A stretch of DNA of 64,000 nt from Streptomyces sp. YIM 121038 (GCF_006088715.1 NZ_CP030771.1:7066001-7130000), one strand, 5' to 3'. Shown: positions 33,145-44,451, numbered from the stretch's first letter. Numbers and translations are program-made. The notes: a model not told the origin generated them from the sequence alone.

Positions 33145-34854
33145 CTAGGCCCCGGACGCGGGCCCCGGTTCCGGAAGTGGATCTTCCGCGCCGGGCGCCG
33201 CCCCCGGTTCCCGCAGGCGGAAGCGTTGCAGCTTGCCCGTGGCCGTCCTCGGGAGGGCGTCGAGGAACTCCACGGCGCGCGGGCACTTGTAGGGCACCAG
33301 CTCCGCCTTGACGAACGCGCGCAGGCGCTCGGCGTCGGGGGTCGCGCCCTCGCGCAGCACCACGTACGCGACGGCGATCTGCCCGCGTCGCTCGTCGGGG
33401 CGGCCGACGACGGCGGTCTCCACCACGTCCGGGTGGCGCAGCAGGGCCTCCTCGACCTCGGGGCCCGCGATGTTGTACCCGGCCGAGATGATCATGTCGT
33501 CCGCGCGCGCCACGTAGCGGAAGTAGCCGTCGGCGTCGCGGACGTAGGTGTCGCCGGTGACGTTCCAGCCGTGCCGGACGTAGTCGTGCTGCCGGGGGTC
33601 GGCGAGGTAGCGGCAGCCGACCGGGCCGCGCACCGCGAGCAGGCCCGGTTCGCCGTCCGGCACGGGCGCGCCGGAGGCGTCGACCACGCGCGCGTGCCAC
33701 CCGGGCACGGGCAGGCCCGTGGTGCCGGGGCGGATCGCCTCGTCGGCGGCGGAGATGAAGATGTGCAGCAGCTCCGTCGCGCCGATGCCGTTGATGATGC
33801 GCAGGCCCGTGCGCTCGTGCCAGGCCTGCCAGGTCGCGGCGGGCAGGTTCTCGCCCGCGGAGACGCACCGGCGCAGCGACGACACGTCGTGCGCGGTGTC
33901 CCCTTCGGGCGCGTCGAGCGCGTCCAGCATCGCCCGGTACGCCGTCGGCGCGGTGAACAGCACGCTCACCCGGTGCGCGGCGATCGCGGGCAACAGCTGC
34001 TTCGGGCCCGCCTGTTCGAGCAGTACGGAGGCCGCGCCGACGCGCAGCGGGAAGATGACGAGGCCGCCCAGGCCGAAGGTGAAGCCGAGCGGCGGGCTGC
34101 CCGCGAACACGTCGTCACAGCGGGCCTTCAGGACGTGGCGCGCGAAGGTGTCGGCTATCGCGAGCACGTCCCGGTGGAAGTGCATGCAGCCCTTGGGCCG
34201 CCCCGTCGTGCCGGACGTGAAGGCGATCAGCGCCACGTCGTCGGCCGCCGTGTCCACCGCCCCGTACGGCTCCGGCCGCCGGGCCGCCGCGCGGGCCAGG
34301 AGGTCGTCGGGGCCCTCGCCGCCGTACGTCGTCACGCGCAGGCCCGGCACCCCGGCCTTGATCAGGTCGTCGACCGCGCGGGCGTCGCACAGCGCGTGCG
34401 AGACCTGTGCGATCTCGCACATCGTGGCCAGCTCCTGCGCGCGCTGCTGGGCGAGGACGGTCACCGCGACCGCGCCCGCCTTCATCACGGCGAGCCAGCA
34501 GGCGGCGAGCCAGGGCGAGGTGGCGCCGCGCAGCAGCACGCGGTTGCCGGGCACCACGCCCAGCTCGGCGGTCAGGACGTGCGCGATCCGGTCCACGCGG
34601 TCCTGGAGCTCGCCGTACGACCACGCCGTGCCGTCGGCGGCGACGAAGGCGGGCCGGTCGGCGCCGTACCGCAGGGCCGAGGCGTCCAGGAGCTCGGCGC
34701 CGCAGTTGAGCCGGTCGGGGTAGTGCAGCTCGGGCCGGTCGCGCACCAGCGCGGGCCACTGGTCGCGCGGGGGGAGGTGCTCACGCGCGAAGGTGTCGAC
34801 GTGTCCGGTGGGCGCGGCGCCGCTGTCGCCGTAGGTTGCCCCTGTGGTCCGCAT
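33145..34854 (-). CDS. Aromatic acid-CoA ligase (2-aminobenzoate/benzoate-CoA ligase type)
   Basis: 569 residues. Motifs are FTSGTTGRPKGCMHFHRD (phosphate loop), INGIGATELLHIFISA (A5, with the ELLHIFIS form of benzoate-type ligases), GWNVTGDTYVRDADGYF, ARADDMIISAGYNIAGPEVE and the catalytic lysine in PRTATGKLQRF. It makes the aryl-CoA that the bifunctional monooxygenase uses. The ATG at 34854 has AAGGTGG upstream. It heads a leftward two-gene operon with the PaaX regulator, divergent from the acyl-CoA dehydrogenase. Confidence 0.9.
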   Translation of the reverse strand: MRTTGATYGDSGAAPTGHVDTFAREHLPPRDQWPALVRDRPELHYPDRLNCGAELLDASALRYGADRPAFVAADGTAWSYGELQDRVDRIAHVLTAELGVVPGNRVLLRGATSPWLAACWLAVMKAGAVAVTVLAQQRAQELATMCEIAQVSHALCDARAVDDLIKAGVPGLRVTTYGGEGPDDLLARAAARRPEPYGAVDTAADDVALIAFTSGTTGRPKGCMHFHRDVLAIADTFARHVLKARCDDVFAGSPPLGFTFGLGGLVIFPLRVGAASVLLEQAGPKQLLPAIAAHRVSVLFTAPTAYRAMLDALDAPEGDTAHDVSSLRRCVSAGENLPAATWQAWHERTGLRIINGIGATELLHIFISAADEAIRPGTTGLPVPGWHARVVDASGAPVPDGEPGLLAVRGPVGCRYLADPRQHDYVRHGWNVTGDTYVRDADGYFRYVARADDMIISAGYNIAGPEVEEALLRHPDVVETAVVGRPDERRGQIAVAYVVLREGATPDAERLRAFVKAELVPYKCPRAVEFLDALPRTATGKLQRFRLREPGAAPGAEDPLPEPGPASGA

Positions 34855-34907
34855 GGCGCCTCGCCACCTTTGCCGTCGGGCGTAGTGATGGGCTCGCCCA
34901 ACGAGCG

Positions 34908-34944
34908 TATCGTGTTGGTGACGGCAGTCAACACTGCGCGATAA
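34908..34944. promoter_or_regulatory. Second copy of the aromatic-cluster operator, in the ligase/dehydrogenase divergent promoter
   Basis: TGACGGCAGTCA (34919-34930) lies between TATCG (34908) and CGATA (34939-34943), and GATAA starts 22 bases after the GTGACG start, the same distance as at 29128-29154. A further pair, GTGTTG (34912-34917) and CAACAC (34929-34934), surrounds the core. GATAAG ends 45 bases before the dehydrogenase start. Confidence 0.65.
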
Positions 34945-34989
34945 GACTCCGGGGTGCGGCTCCGCGCCCCGCGCCAGGGGAGGCCCGAG

Positions 34990-36216
34990 ATGACCGACGT
35001 GCCGACTGTGTCACCTGCACCGGATGTGCCGGTTCCACCGCCTTCGCAGGCGTTTCCGCAATTTTCGCTCGGCCCGGAGCAGACCGCTCGGCGTGACCGG
35101 CTGCGGGAGCTCGCCGAGACCCGGCTCCGCCCCCTCGCCGAGAAGGGCGAGCCGGGGCGCGTGAACCGACCGCTCACCGAGGCCCTCGGCGAACTCGGCC
35201 TGCTCGACGGGCTGTTCACCGCCGGGGCCCTCGACCTGTGCCTGACCCGGGAGTCGCTCGCCCGTGGCTGCACGGAGGCCGAGACCGCGTACGCCCTCCA
35301 GGGCCTGGGCGCCTACCCCGTGCACGCCTACGGCTCGGCGCGGCTGCGCGAGCGCTGGCTGCCCGGCGCGCGCGAGGGCCGCGCCGTCGCCGCCTTCGCC
35401 CTGTCCGAGCCGGGCGCGGGCTCCGACGCCGCGGCCCTCGCGCTGCGCGCCGAGCCCGAGCCCGGCACGGCCGGAGCCTGGCGCCTGACCGGCGAGAAGG
35501 CCTGGATCTCCAACGCGCCCGAGGCCGACTTCTACACCGTCTTCGCCCGCACCACGCCCGACGCGGGCGCCCGCGGCGTGACCGCCTTCCTGGTGCCCGC
35601 CGACCGTCCGGGCCTGAGCGGCACCCCGCTCGCGATGCTCTCCCCGCACCCCATCGGCACCCTCGCCTTCGACGGCGTCCGCGTGACCGCGGACGACCTC
35701 CTGGGCGAGGCCGACCGGGGCTTCGGCGTCGCCATGGCGACCCTCAACCGCTTCCGCCCGAGCGTCGGCGCCTTCGCGGTCGGCATGGCCCAGGCAGCGC
35801 TCGACGCGACCCTCGCGCACACCGCGCGGCGGGACGCCTTCGGCGGCAAGCTGAAGGACCTCCAGGCGGTGTCCCACCAGGTCGCGGAGATGGCCACGCG
35901 CACGGAGGCCGCGCGGCTCCTGGTGTACGCGGCCGCCGCGGCGCACGACCGCGAGGAGCCCGGCATCGCGGGCCGCGCGGCGATGGCGAAGCTCTTCGCC
36001 ACGGAGACCGCCCAGTACGTCGTCGACACCGCCGTCCAGCTGCACGGGGCCCGCGCCCTCCAGCACGGGCACCTGCTCGAACACCTCTACCGTGAGGTGC
36101 GGGCGCCGCGCATCTACGAGGGTGCGAGCGAGGTCCAGCGCGCCGTCATCGCCAAGCAGTTGTACGCGTCCGCCCCCGCCCCCGCCCTCGCCCTCGCCCC
36201 GGAGGAGACCGCGTGA
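34990..36216 (+). CDS. Acyl-CoA dehydrogenase of the aromatic cluster
   Basis: 408 residues. Motifs are AFALSEPGAGSDAAALALRA, RLTGEKAWISNAPEADFYTVFARTT, and the C-terminal VQLHGARALQHGHLLEHLYREVRAPRIYEGASEVQR, which carries the usual helical-domain signature and positions FAD across the dimer. It probably oxidises an alicyclic acyl-CoA after ring reduction. The ATG at 34990 follows GGGGAGG. The stop overlaps the RidA-family start (GTGA), giving a coupled pair under the promoter at 34918-34944. Confidence 0.9.
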   Translation: MTDVPTVSPAPDVPVPPPSQAFPQFSLGPEQTARRDRLRELAETRLRPLAEKGEPGRVNRPLTEALGELGLLDGLFTAGALDLCLTRESLARGCTEAETAYALQGLGAYPVHAYGSARLRERWLPGAREGRAVAAFALSEPGAGSDAAALALRAEPEPGTAGAWRLTGEKAWISNAPEADFYTVFARTTPDAGARGVTAFLVPADRPGLSGTPLAMLSPHPIGTLAFDGVRVTADDLLGEADRGFGVAMATLNRFRPSVGAFAVGMAQAALDATLAHTARRDAFGGKLKDLQAVSHQVAEMATRTEAARLLVYAAAAAHDREEPGIAGRAAMAKLFATETAQYVVDTAVQLHGARALQHGHLLEHLYREVRAPRIYEGASEVQRAVIAKQLYASAPAPALALAPEETA

Positions 36217-36611
36217 GCCTCGACCGTCTGAACCCCGCCGGCCTCTCCCCGGCCACCGGCTTCAGCCACGCCGTCGTGGCGACCGGCGGCCGCGTCGTCT
36301 TCCTCGCCGGGCAGACGGCCCTGGACGCCGACGGCAAGGTCACCGGGGCCACGCTGCCCGAGCAGTTCGAGCAGGCCCTCGGCAACCTCCTCGCCGCCCT
36401 GCGCGCGGCGGGCGGCACCCCCGCGGACCTCGCCCGCGTCACCGTCTACGCCACGGACGTCGCCGACTACCGCGCGCACGCCCGTGAACTGGGTGCCGTC
36501 TGGAAGCGCTTGGCGGGCCGCGACTATCCCGCCATGGCGGTCATCGGCGCGGTCCGCCTCTGGGACGAGGAGTGCCTCGTGGAACTGGACGGCTTCGCGG
36601 TGCTGCCCTGA
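36213..36611 (+). CDS. RidA-family enamine/imine deaminase
   Basis: 132 residues of the YjgF/YER057c/UK114 family. Segments are HAVVATGGRVVFLAGQTALDADGKV, EQFEQALGNLLAALRAAGGTPADLARVTVYATDVADY and ECLVELDGFAVLP. RidA proteins hydrolyse enamines and imines to ketones and ammonia. Its fixed place behind an acyl-CoA dehydrogenase in a cluster with an aminobenzoyl-CoA-type monooxygenase suggests that it removes the amino group of the 2-amino-oxo-cyclohexene-CoA product. This is the main hint that the substrate is anthranilate. The family Arg is probably the one in GAVRLWDEE. Confidence 0.87.
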   Translation: MSLDRLNPAGLSPATGFSHAVVATGGRVVFLAGQTALDADGKVTGATLPEQFEQALGNLLAALRAAGGTPADLARVTVYATDVADYRAHARELGAVWKRLAGRDYPAMAVIGAVRLWDEECLVELDGFAVLP

Positions 36612-36630
36612 CCCCTGCCGGGAGCTCCCC

Positions 36631-36785
36631 AGTCCCGCCCCTTCCCGAAACTGGGGCTCCGCCCCAGACCCCGCTCCTCAAACGCCGGAGGGGCTGTATC
36701 CAGCCCGTCCGGCGTTTGAGGACCGGGGGTACGGGGGCGGAGCCCCCGAAGCGGGAAGGGGTGGGCCTGGGGCGCCCCGCGAGGG
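36631..36785. repeat. Second copy of the Streptomyces intergenic inverted repeat element
   Basis: Same layout as at 8111: CCCGCCCCTTCCCG near 36635 pairs with CGGGAAGGGGTGGG near 36752, with an inner CCTCAAACGCCGG / CCGGCGTTTGAGG pair and a GGGGGCGGAGCCCCC stem. It lies between the convergent RidA and FG-GAP genes and probably terminates both. Confidence 0.85.
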
Positions 36786-36790
36786 CAGGC

Positions 36791-38227
36791 CTAGCGTGGC
36801 GGGGCGAACCTGCGGGTGGAGAAGACGGCGTCGTCCTTCGGGCCCGCGCCGTCCGTGATCCACCAGTGCGTCGGCACCGACCCGTACGTGTCGTACAGCT
36901 TCGGCGAATGCCAGGACAGGACCACCTCGTCCGCGCCGCCCCCGTCGAGGTCGGCGGCGGAGTGCACCAGCCACTGCCCGCTCCCCGCGGGGATCCGCTT
37001 GCCGTCCACCCGCGCGGGCGGCGTCCGCAGCAGGCGCGCGACCCGCCGGTCGCCCTCGTAGAGGACGGGACCCCGGCGGCCGCCGAACAGCAGCGCGTCC
37101 CGGCCGTCGCCGTCGTGGTCGACGGCGGTGTAGGCCCCGGCCACGCGCTCGGCGGGCCGGTACGTGCGCACGGGACCGCCGCCGCCCGGGTAGACGGCGT
37201 AGCTCCCGGCGACGTCGGGCGCCTCGGCCCCCGCGTCCGGTTCGTCGTTGCGGCCGCCGTCGTCGCCGACGGCGAGGTCACGGGCGCCGTCCCCGTCGAA
37301 GTCGCCGAACGCGTAGCCGTTGCCCGCGCGCACCGGGCGGCTGGTGGCGGCGAGGCCGCCGCTGGGCCGCGCCGCGAAGTACTGGCCCGCCGACTGCTCG
37401 CCGTCGTTGCCGTAGTGCGCGTACAGACCGGTGGTGCGCGGCTTGCCCGAGGGGGCGATGTCGTCGGCCCGGAGGCTGCTGTACGAGGTGTACCGCGGCC
37501 GCGGCAGGGTCCGCCGCTCGGTGCGCGCGGCCGCGCCCGCGCGCGTGAACGGGCCGAACAGCAGCACCACGGACGTCCCGTCGGCCCGCAGGCCCGCCAG
37601 GTCGTGGCGGCCGTCGCCGTCGAAGTCGCCCCGGACCGTCGCGGCGAAGCCGGCCGTCGCGTCCGGCGCGGGAAGGCGGAGCCGGGTCGGGGCCGCGCCG
37701 CGCCGGGGCCCCGTGGGCCCGCCCCAGTTGACGTACTCGACCACGCGGTTCCCCGCGGGCGCCTCCTCGCCGGTGCGGGTGACGAAGTCCGCGAAGCCGT
37801 CGTCGTCCAGGTCGGCGGTGGTCCCGGGGTACGGCGGGGTGTTCCCGACGGCGCTGGGGTCGGGCACGCCGAGGTCCTCGGTGGTGTACAGGGTCCGCGT
37901 CGTCGGGTCAGGACCGCGCGGGGAGCCGAAGACGACGGCGATCTGCGGCACCGCGCCGTGGCTCGCGGGCCAGGCCACGGGCACCTGCATCAGCAGGTCG
38001 GGGCGGCCGTCGCCGTTGATGTCGTCCGGGTCGCCGGAGCCCCGGCCGGGGGCGGGCGCGCGGCTCTCGGCCGGGACGACGTCCGGCGTCCGGGAGGACC
38101 CGGACCGCTCGCCCTCGCCGTCGCGGGACCCGGAGCCGCCGGACCCGCCGGACCCGCCGCCGCACCCCGCGACCAGCGCGAGGGCGGCGAGTACGGAGAC
38201 GGCGCGGGCCGCGGTGCGAGGAGTCAT
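36791..38227 (-). CDS. FG-GAP/VCBS repeat lipoprotein (integrin-like beta-propeller)
   Basis: 478 residues. The signal peptide ends LALVAGCGGGSGG, a lipobox, so the protein is anchored outside the membrane. At least six calcium-loop repeats of the form DxDGDGxxD are visible (DINGDGRPD, DLDDDGFAD, DFDGDGRHD, DFDGDGARD, DHDGDGRD, DLDGGGAD), spaced as in integrin-type propellers. The likely role is carbohydrate or surface binding; no enzyme site is seen. I start at the ATG at 38227, where the signal sequence begins; a GTG at 38242 is possible. It follows the murA-like gene on the same strand after 69 bases. Confidence 0.82.
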   Translation of the reverse strand: MTPRTAARAVSVLAALALVAGCGGGSGGSGGSGSRDGEGERSGSSRTPDVVPAESRAPAPGRGSGDPDDINGDGRPDLLMQVPVAWPASHGAVPQIAVVFGSPRGPDPTTRTLYTTEDLGVPDPSAVGNTPPYPGTTADLDDDGFADFVTRTGEEAPAGNRVVEYVNWGGPTGPRRGAAPTRLRLPAPDATAGFAATVRGDFDGDGRHDLAGLRADGTSVVLLFGPFTRAGAAARTERRTLPRPRYTSYSSLRADDIAPSGKPRTTGLYAHYGNDGEQSAGQYFAARPSGGLAATSRPVRAGNGYAFGDFDGDGARDLAVGDDGGRNDEPDAGAEAPDVAGSYAVYPGGGGPVRTYRPAERVAGAYTAVDHDGDGRDALLFGGRRGPVLYEGDRRVARLLRTPPARVDGKRIPAGSGQWLVHSAADLDGGGADEVVLSWHSPKLYDTYGSVPTHWWITDGAGPKDDAVFSTRRFAPPR

Positions 38228-38296
38228 GGGGGACACCCTCACACCGCGGCCCGCGCCGATTCCACACGGATGTGCGAGCGGCCGGACGGGACGTCC

Positions 38297-39826
38297 TCAG
38301 ATGTCCCGGAACGTCTCGATCTGCGCGCCGACGGAGTTCAGACGCTCCGCCAGGTCCTCGTAGCCGCGGTTGATCACGTACACGTTGCGCAGGACCGACG
38401 TGCCCTCGGCCGCCATCATCGCGAGCAGCACGACCACGGCGGGGCGCAGCGCGGGCGGGCACATCATCTCGGCGGCGCGCCAGCGGGTCGGGCCCTCGAC
38501 GAGCACCCGGTGCGGGTCGAGCAGCTGGAGACGGCCGCCGAGGCGGTTCAGGTCCGTGAGGTAGATCGCGCGGTTGTCGTAGACCCAGTCGTGGATGAGG
38601 GTCTTGCCCTGCGCCGAGGCCGCGATGACCGCGAAGAAGGGGACGTTGTCGATGTTCAGGCCGGGGAACGGCATGGGGTGGATCTTGTCGATGGGCGCCT
38701 CCAGCTTGGAGGGGCGCACCGTGACGTCCACCAGGCGGGTGCGGCCGTTGTCCGCCGCGTACTCCGCCGAGCGGTCGTGGTCGAGGCCCATCTCCTCCAG
38801 GACGGCGAGCTCGATCTCCATGAACTCGATCGGCACCCGGCGGATGGTCAGCTCGGACTCGGTGACCACGGCGGCGGCGAGCAGGCTCATCGCCTCGACC
38901 GGGTCCTCGGAGGGGGAGTAGTCGACGTCCACGTCGATGTCCGGCACGCCGTGCACGGTCAGGGTCGTGGTGCCGATGCCCTCGACCTTGACGCCGAGCG
39001 CCTCCAGGAAGAAGCACAGGTCCTGGACCATGTAGTTGGAGGAGGCGTTGCGGATGACCGTGGTCCCGGCGGAGCGGGCGGCGGCGAGCAGCGCGTTCTC
39101 CGTCACCGTGTCGCCGCGCTCGGTCAGGACGATCGGGCGGTCGGGCGTGACGTCGCGGGCGACGTCCGCGTGGTAGAGCCCCTCGGTCGCGGCGATGTCC
39201 AGGCCGAAGCGGCGCAGCGCGATCATGTGCGGCTCGATCGTGCGGGTGCCGAGGTCGCAGCCGCCCGCGTACGGCAGGCGGAAGCGGTCCATGCGGTGCA
39301 GGAGCGGGCCGAGGAACATGATGATGGAGCGGGTGCGGCGGGCGGCGTCCGCGTCGATGGCGTCCATGTCGAGCCGGGCGGGCGGCACGATCTCCAGGTC
39401 CACGCCGTCGTTGATCCAACGGGTGCGGACGCCGATGGAGTTGAGGACCTCCAGGAGGCGGTAGACCTCTTCGATGCGGGCGACGCGGCGCAGGACCGTG
39501 CGGCCCTTGTTGAGCAGGGAGCCGCAGAGCAGGGCCACGCAGGCGTTCTTGCTGGTCTTGACGTCGATGGAGCCGGAGAGGCGGCGGCCGCCGACGACTC
39601 GCAGATGCATCGGACCCGAGTACCCGAGCGAGACGATTTCACTGTCCAGCGCCTCGCCGATCCGGGCGATCATCTCAAGGCTGATGTTCTGGTTGCCGCG
39701 CTCGATGCGGTTCACGGCGCTCTGGCTGGTGTTGAGCGCCTCGGCCAGCTGCGACTGTGTCCAGCCACGGTGCTGCCGGGCGTCACGAATGAGCTTGCCG
39801 ATGCGTACGAGGTAGTCGTCTGCCAT
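38297..39826 (-). CDS. murA: XRE HTH domain fused to UDP-GlcNAc 1-carboxyvinyltransferase (MurA)
   Basis: 509 residues. Residues ~5-65 are a Cro/C1-type helix-turn-helix (RIGKLIRDARQHRGWTQSQLAEALNTSQSAVNRIERG). Residues ~72-509 are an EPSP-synthase-type MurA with SIDVKTSKNACVALL and the catalytic Cys near 189 in YAGGCDLGTRTIEPH. MurA transfers enolpyruvate from PEP to UDP-GlcNAc, the first step of peptidoglycan synthesis. The HTH makes this a distinct actinobacterial paralogue that may also bind DNA. Thirteen bases upstream of the ATG at 39826 lies the palindrome ATCTCAGATATGAGAT. Confidence 0.9.
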   Translation of the reverse strand: MADDYLVRIGKLIRDARQHRGWTQSQLAEALNTSQSAVNRIERGNQNISLEMIARIGEALDSEIVSLGYSGPMHLRVVGGRRLSGSIDVKTSKNACVALLCGSLLNKGRTVLRRVARIEEVYRLLEVLNSIGVRTRWINDGVDLEIVPPARLDMDAIDADAARRTRSIIMFLGPLLHRMDRFRLPYAGGCDLGTRTIEPHMIALRRFGLDIAATEGLYHADVARDVTPDRPIVLTERGDTVTENALLAAARSAGTTVIRNASSNYMVQDLCFFLEALGVKVEGIGTTTLTVHGVPDIDVDVDYSPSEDPVEAMSLLAAAVVTESELTIRRVPIEFMEIELAVLEEMGLDHDRSAEYAADNGRTRLVDVTVRPSKLEAPIDKIHPMPFPGLNIDNVPFFAVIAASAQGKTLIHDWVYDNRAIYLTDLNRLGGRLQLLDPHRVLVEGPTRWRAAEMMCPPALRPAVVVLLAMMAAEGTSVLRNVYVINRGYEDLAERLNSVGAQIETFRDI

Positions 39827-39838
39827 GCGCCAGAGGCT

Positions 39839-39854
39839 ATCTCAGATATGAGAT
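39839..39854. promoter_or_regulatory. ATCTCA-GATA-TGAGAT palindrome at the HTH-murA start
   Basis: Six-base arms with a four-base centre end 12 bases before the HTH-MurA start codon. The sequence is the same type as the site at 40187-40204 (ATCTCG-ACAT-CGAGAT). An autoregulatory site for the HTH domain is an inference. Confidence 0.6.
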
Positions 39855-40082
39855 GAGGTACCCGCTGGGGTAGGCCATTGGGGGAGCGGCTGATTCCGAT
39901 CCGTCAGACACCGGCCGTTGTGCGGCCGTTAAGTCGCAGGCGGGCGCCGTGCTCCACTGTGCCCGCACAGTGGATGTGTTGCACGTCCGCGACCGGGAAC
40001 TCGGCCACTTGGCGCAGCGTCGGCCCATGGTGAGCCCGGGGGCGCACACGCCTGGGCGCGCGTGAGTCCGCGCATGAATCCC

Positions 40083-40120
40083 GGACGGAAGCGAAATAAG
40101 CCCGTCCGGCGTTTGAGGAC
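40083..40120. repeat. Partial intergenic hairpin element
   Basis: GGACGG (within CCGGACGG) pairs with CCGTCCGG around a 13-base spacer and is followed by CGTTTGAGGAC, the same right arm as in the elements at 8111 and 36631. The outer arms are missing. Confidence 0.6.
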
Positions 40121-40186
40121 GAGCGCGCAGCGCGAAGCCCGCCCAGGGCCCCGGGGCCAGCATCCGCGCGGCTGATGTATTAGAGT

Positions 40187-40204
40187 TATCTCGACATCGA
40201 GATA
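40187..40204. promoter_or_regulatory. TATCTCG-ACAT-CGAGATA palindrome upstream of acnA
   Basis: Perfect seven-base arms around ACAT, 140 bases before the aconitase start. It is a sister of the palindrome at 39839, so one regulator may control both divergent genes. Confidence 0.65.
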
Positions 40205-40258
40205 TCTGCCGAGGCGCACCGCAGCCGTACGCATCGCCAGTCCGGCGGTAAGGGTCAC

Positions 40259-43058
<2,800 letters not shown>

Positions 43059-43078
43059 GCGGTCACGGCAGGCAGTCG

Positions 43079-43120
43079 AGGGCCGTACCTCCCGGGCGTC
43101 GATCCGGAGGGTACGGCCCT
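43079..43120. terminator. Hairpin between convergent acnA and FAD oxidoreductase genes
   Basis: AGGGCCGTACCTCC (43079-43092) pairs with GGAGGGTACGGCCCT (43106-43120) with one bulged base and a 13-base loop. It lies 20 bases after the acnA stop and 11 before the end of the opposite gene. Confidence 0.8.
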
Positions 43121-43131
43121 TCGCCGTCCCG

Positions 43132-44451
43132 CTACGCGGTGATCAGGTCCGTCGGCGCTCCGGTGCGCAGCACGTGGTCGACGTGGATCAGGCGGGCGAT
43201 GGACCGGCCGTTCTCCACGTTCGCCTCGATGCCCACGGGGGCGATCGAGTTCCCGTCCGGGAGCCCGGCGTAGTACAGGCCGGGGAGCGCCCCCAGCAGG
43301 CCCCCCTCCTGGACCGGCGCGCCGTGCTCGTCGAGGACGTGGTCGGGCAGGATCCGGTAGTCGGGGCCGAAGCCGGTGCACCAGACGATGGTCGTGATGC
43401 CGTGGCGCGCCAGGTCGAGGCGCTCGCCGAAGTCGGCCACGTGGGCCAGGGGGACCTCGGGCGCGGGCCGCTCCTGGGGTGCCGCGAATCCCCGCTGGCG
43501 GACGCGGGTGTCGATGAGGTCGACGGCCCGCCGGAACGAGCGGGCGGACTCCTCCGCGACGGCGACGACGTTGTCCTTCAGGTGCAGCTCGTGGCCGTCC
43601 GCCGCGCGTACGGAGCCGACCAGGGTGACGCCCTTCGCGGCCAGGGTGCCGAGGTTCAGGTCGCCGCGCTTGTCCCGCACGGCGGTCACCGGCAGGCCCG
43701 GCAGGACGGGTCCGCCGTCGCCGCCCGCGGCCCCGAACTCCTCGTACAGGGAAGGGAGCGCGCGGAGCCACTCCTGGATGCCGCGGCCGCGGTAGCGGCG
43801 CGGCCACGCGCGGTGCCGCCCGACCGCGAGGAAGGTGCGGCGCCCGGCCGCCGCCAGCTCGTCCGCGATCTGCTGGCCGCTGATGCCCGCGCCGACGACC
43901 AGGACGGCCCCCTCCGGCAGGGCCCCGGGGTTGCGGTAGCCGTGGGAGTGGAGCTGGTGGACGGCCGGGTCGACGTCGGCGGCCGGGGCGGGGGTGCGGG
44001 GGGCCGCGTAGCCGCCCACGGCCGCGACGAGGTTGCGGGATTCGACGACGCCGCCGGTGGCCAGGTGGGTGCGGAACCGTACGTCGTCGAGGTCGGAGGC
44101 GTCGGGCGGGCACTCGACCTTCGCCACGGGTGTGTGCTGGCGTATCCGCAGCCCTCGTTCCGTCGCGTACCGGCGCAGGACGCGGGCCAGTTCGGGGCCC
44201 GAGGGGCAGCCGTAGGGGTCGTCGCCGTCGTACTCCCGGCCGGGGAAGCGCAGCGAGCGGTTCCCGCTCCCGATCAGCAGGCTGTCCCAGCGTTCGTGGG
44301 CCCAGGCCTGGCCGATCTCCCCCCGCTCCAGGACGAGCGCGGCGCGGCCGAGCTCCTGGAGGGCCCCGGCCACTCCGCACCCTTGCTGACCGGCGCCGAT
44401 GACGACGGTCTCGGCGTATTCGACGGACCCGACGTGCTTGCCAGTTGTCAT
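43132..44451 (-). CDS. FAD/NAD(P)-dependent oxidoreductase (flavin-containing monooxygenase-like)
   Basis: 439 residues. Two dinucleotide folds are visible: VVIGAGQQGCGVAGALQELG near residue 16 for FAD and VLVVGAGISGQQIADEL near 178 for NAD(P)H. VWCTGFGPDYRIL is an FMO/YhfW-type signature near residue 345. The substrate is unknown; relatives oxidise S or N atoms or act as putative thioredoxin-like reductases. The ATG at 44451 follows GAGGGG. It is divergent from a MerR gene with a perfect palindrome between them, so MerR probably controls it. Confidence 0.85.
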   Translation of the reverse strand: MTTGKHVGSVEYAETVVIGAGQQGCGVAGALQELGRAALVLERGEIGQAWAHERWDSLLIGSGNRSLRFPGREYDGDDPYGCPSGPELARVLRRYATERGLRIRQHTPVAKVECPPDASDLDDVRFRTHLATGGVVESRNLVAAVGGYAAPRTPAPAADVDPAVHQLHSHGYRNPGALPEGAVLVVGAGISGQQIADELAAAGRRTFLAVGRHRAWPRRYRGRGIQEWLRALPSLYEEFGAAGGDGGPVLPGLPVTAVRDKRGDLNLGTLAAKGVTLVGSVRAADGHELHLKDNVVAVAEESARSFRRAVDLIDTRVRQRGFAAPQERPAPEVPLAHVADFGERLDLARHGITTIVWCTGFGPDYRILPDHVLDEHGAPVQEGGLLGALPGLYYAGLPDGNSIAPVGIEANVENGRSIARLIHVDHVLRTGAPTDLITA

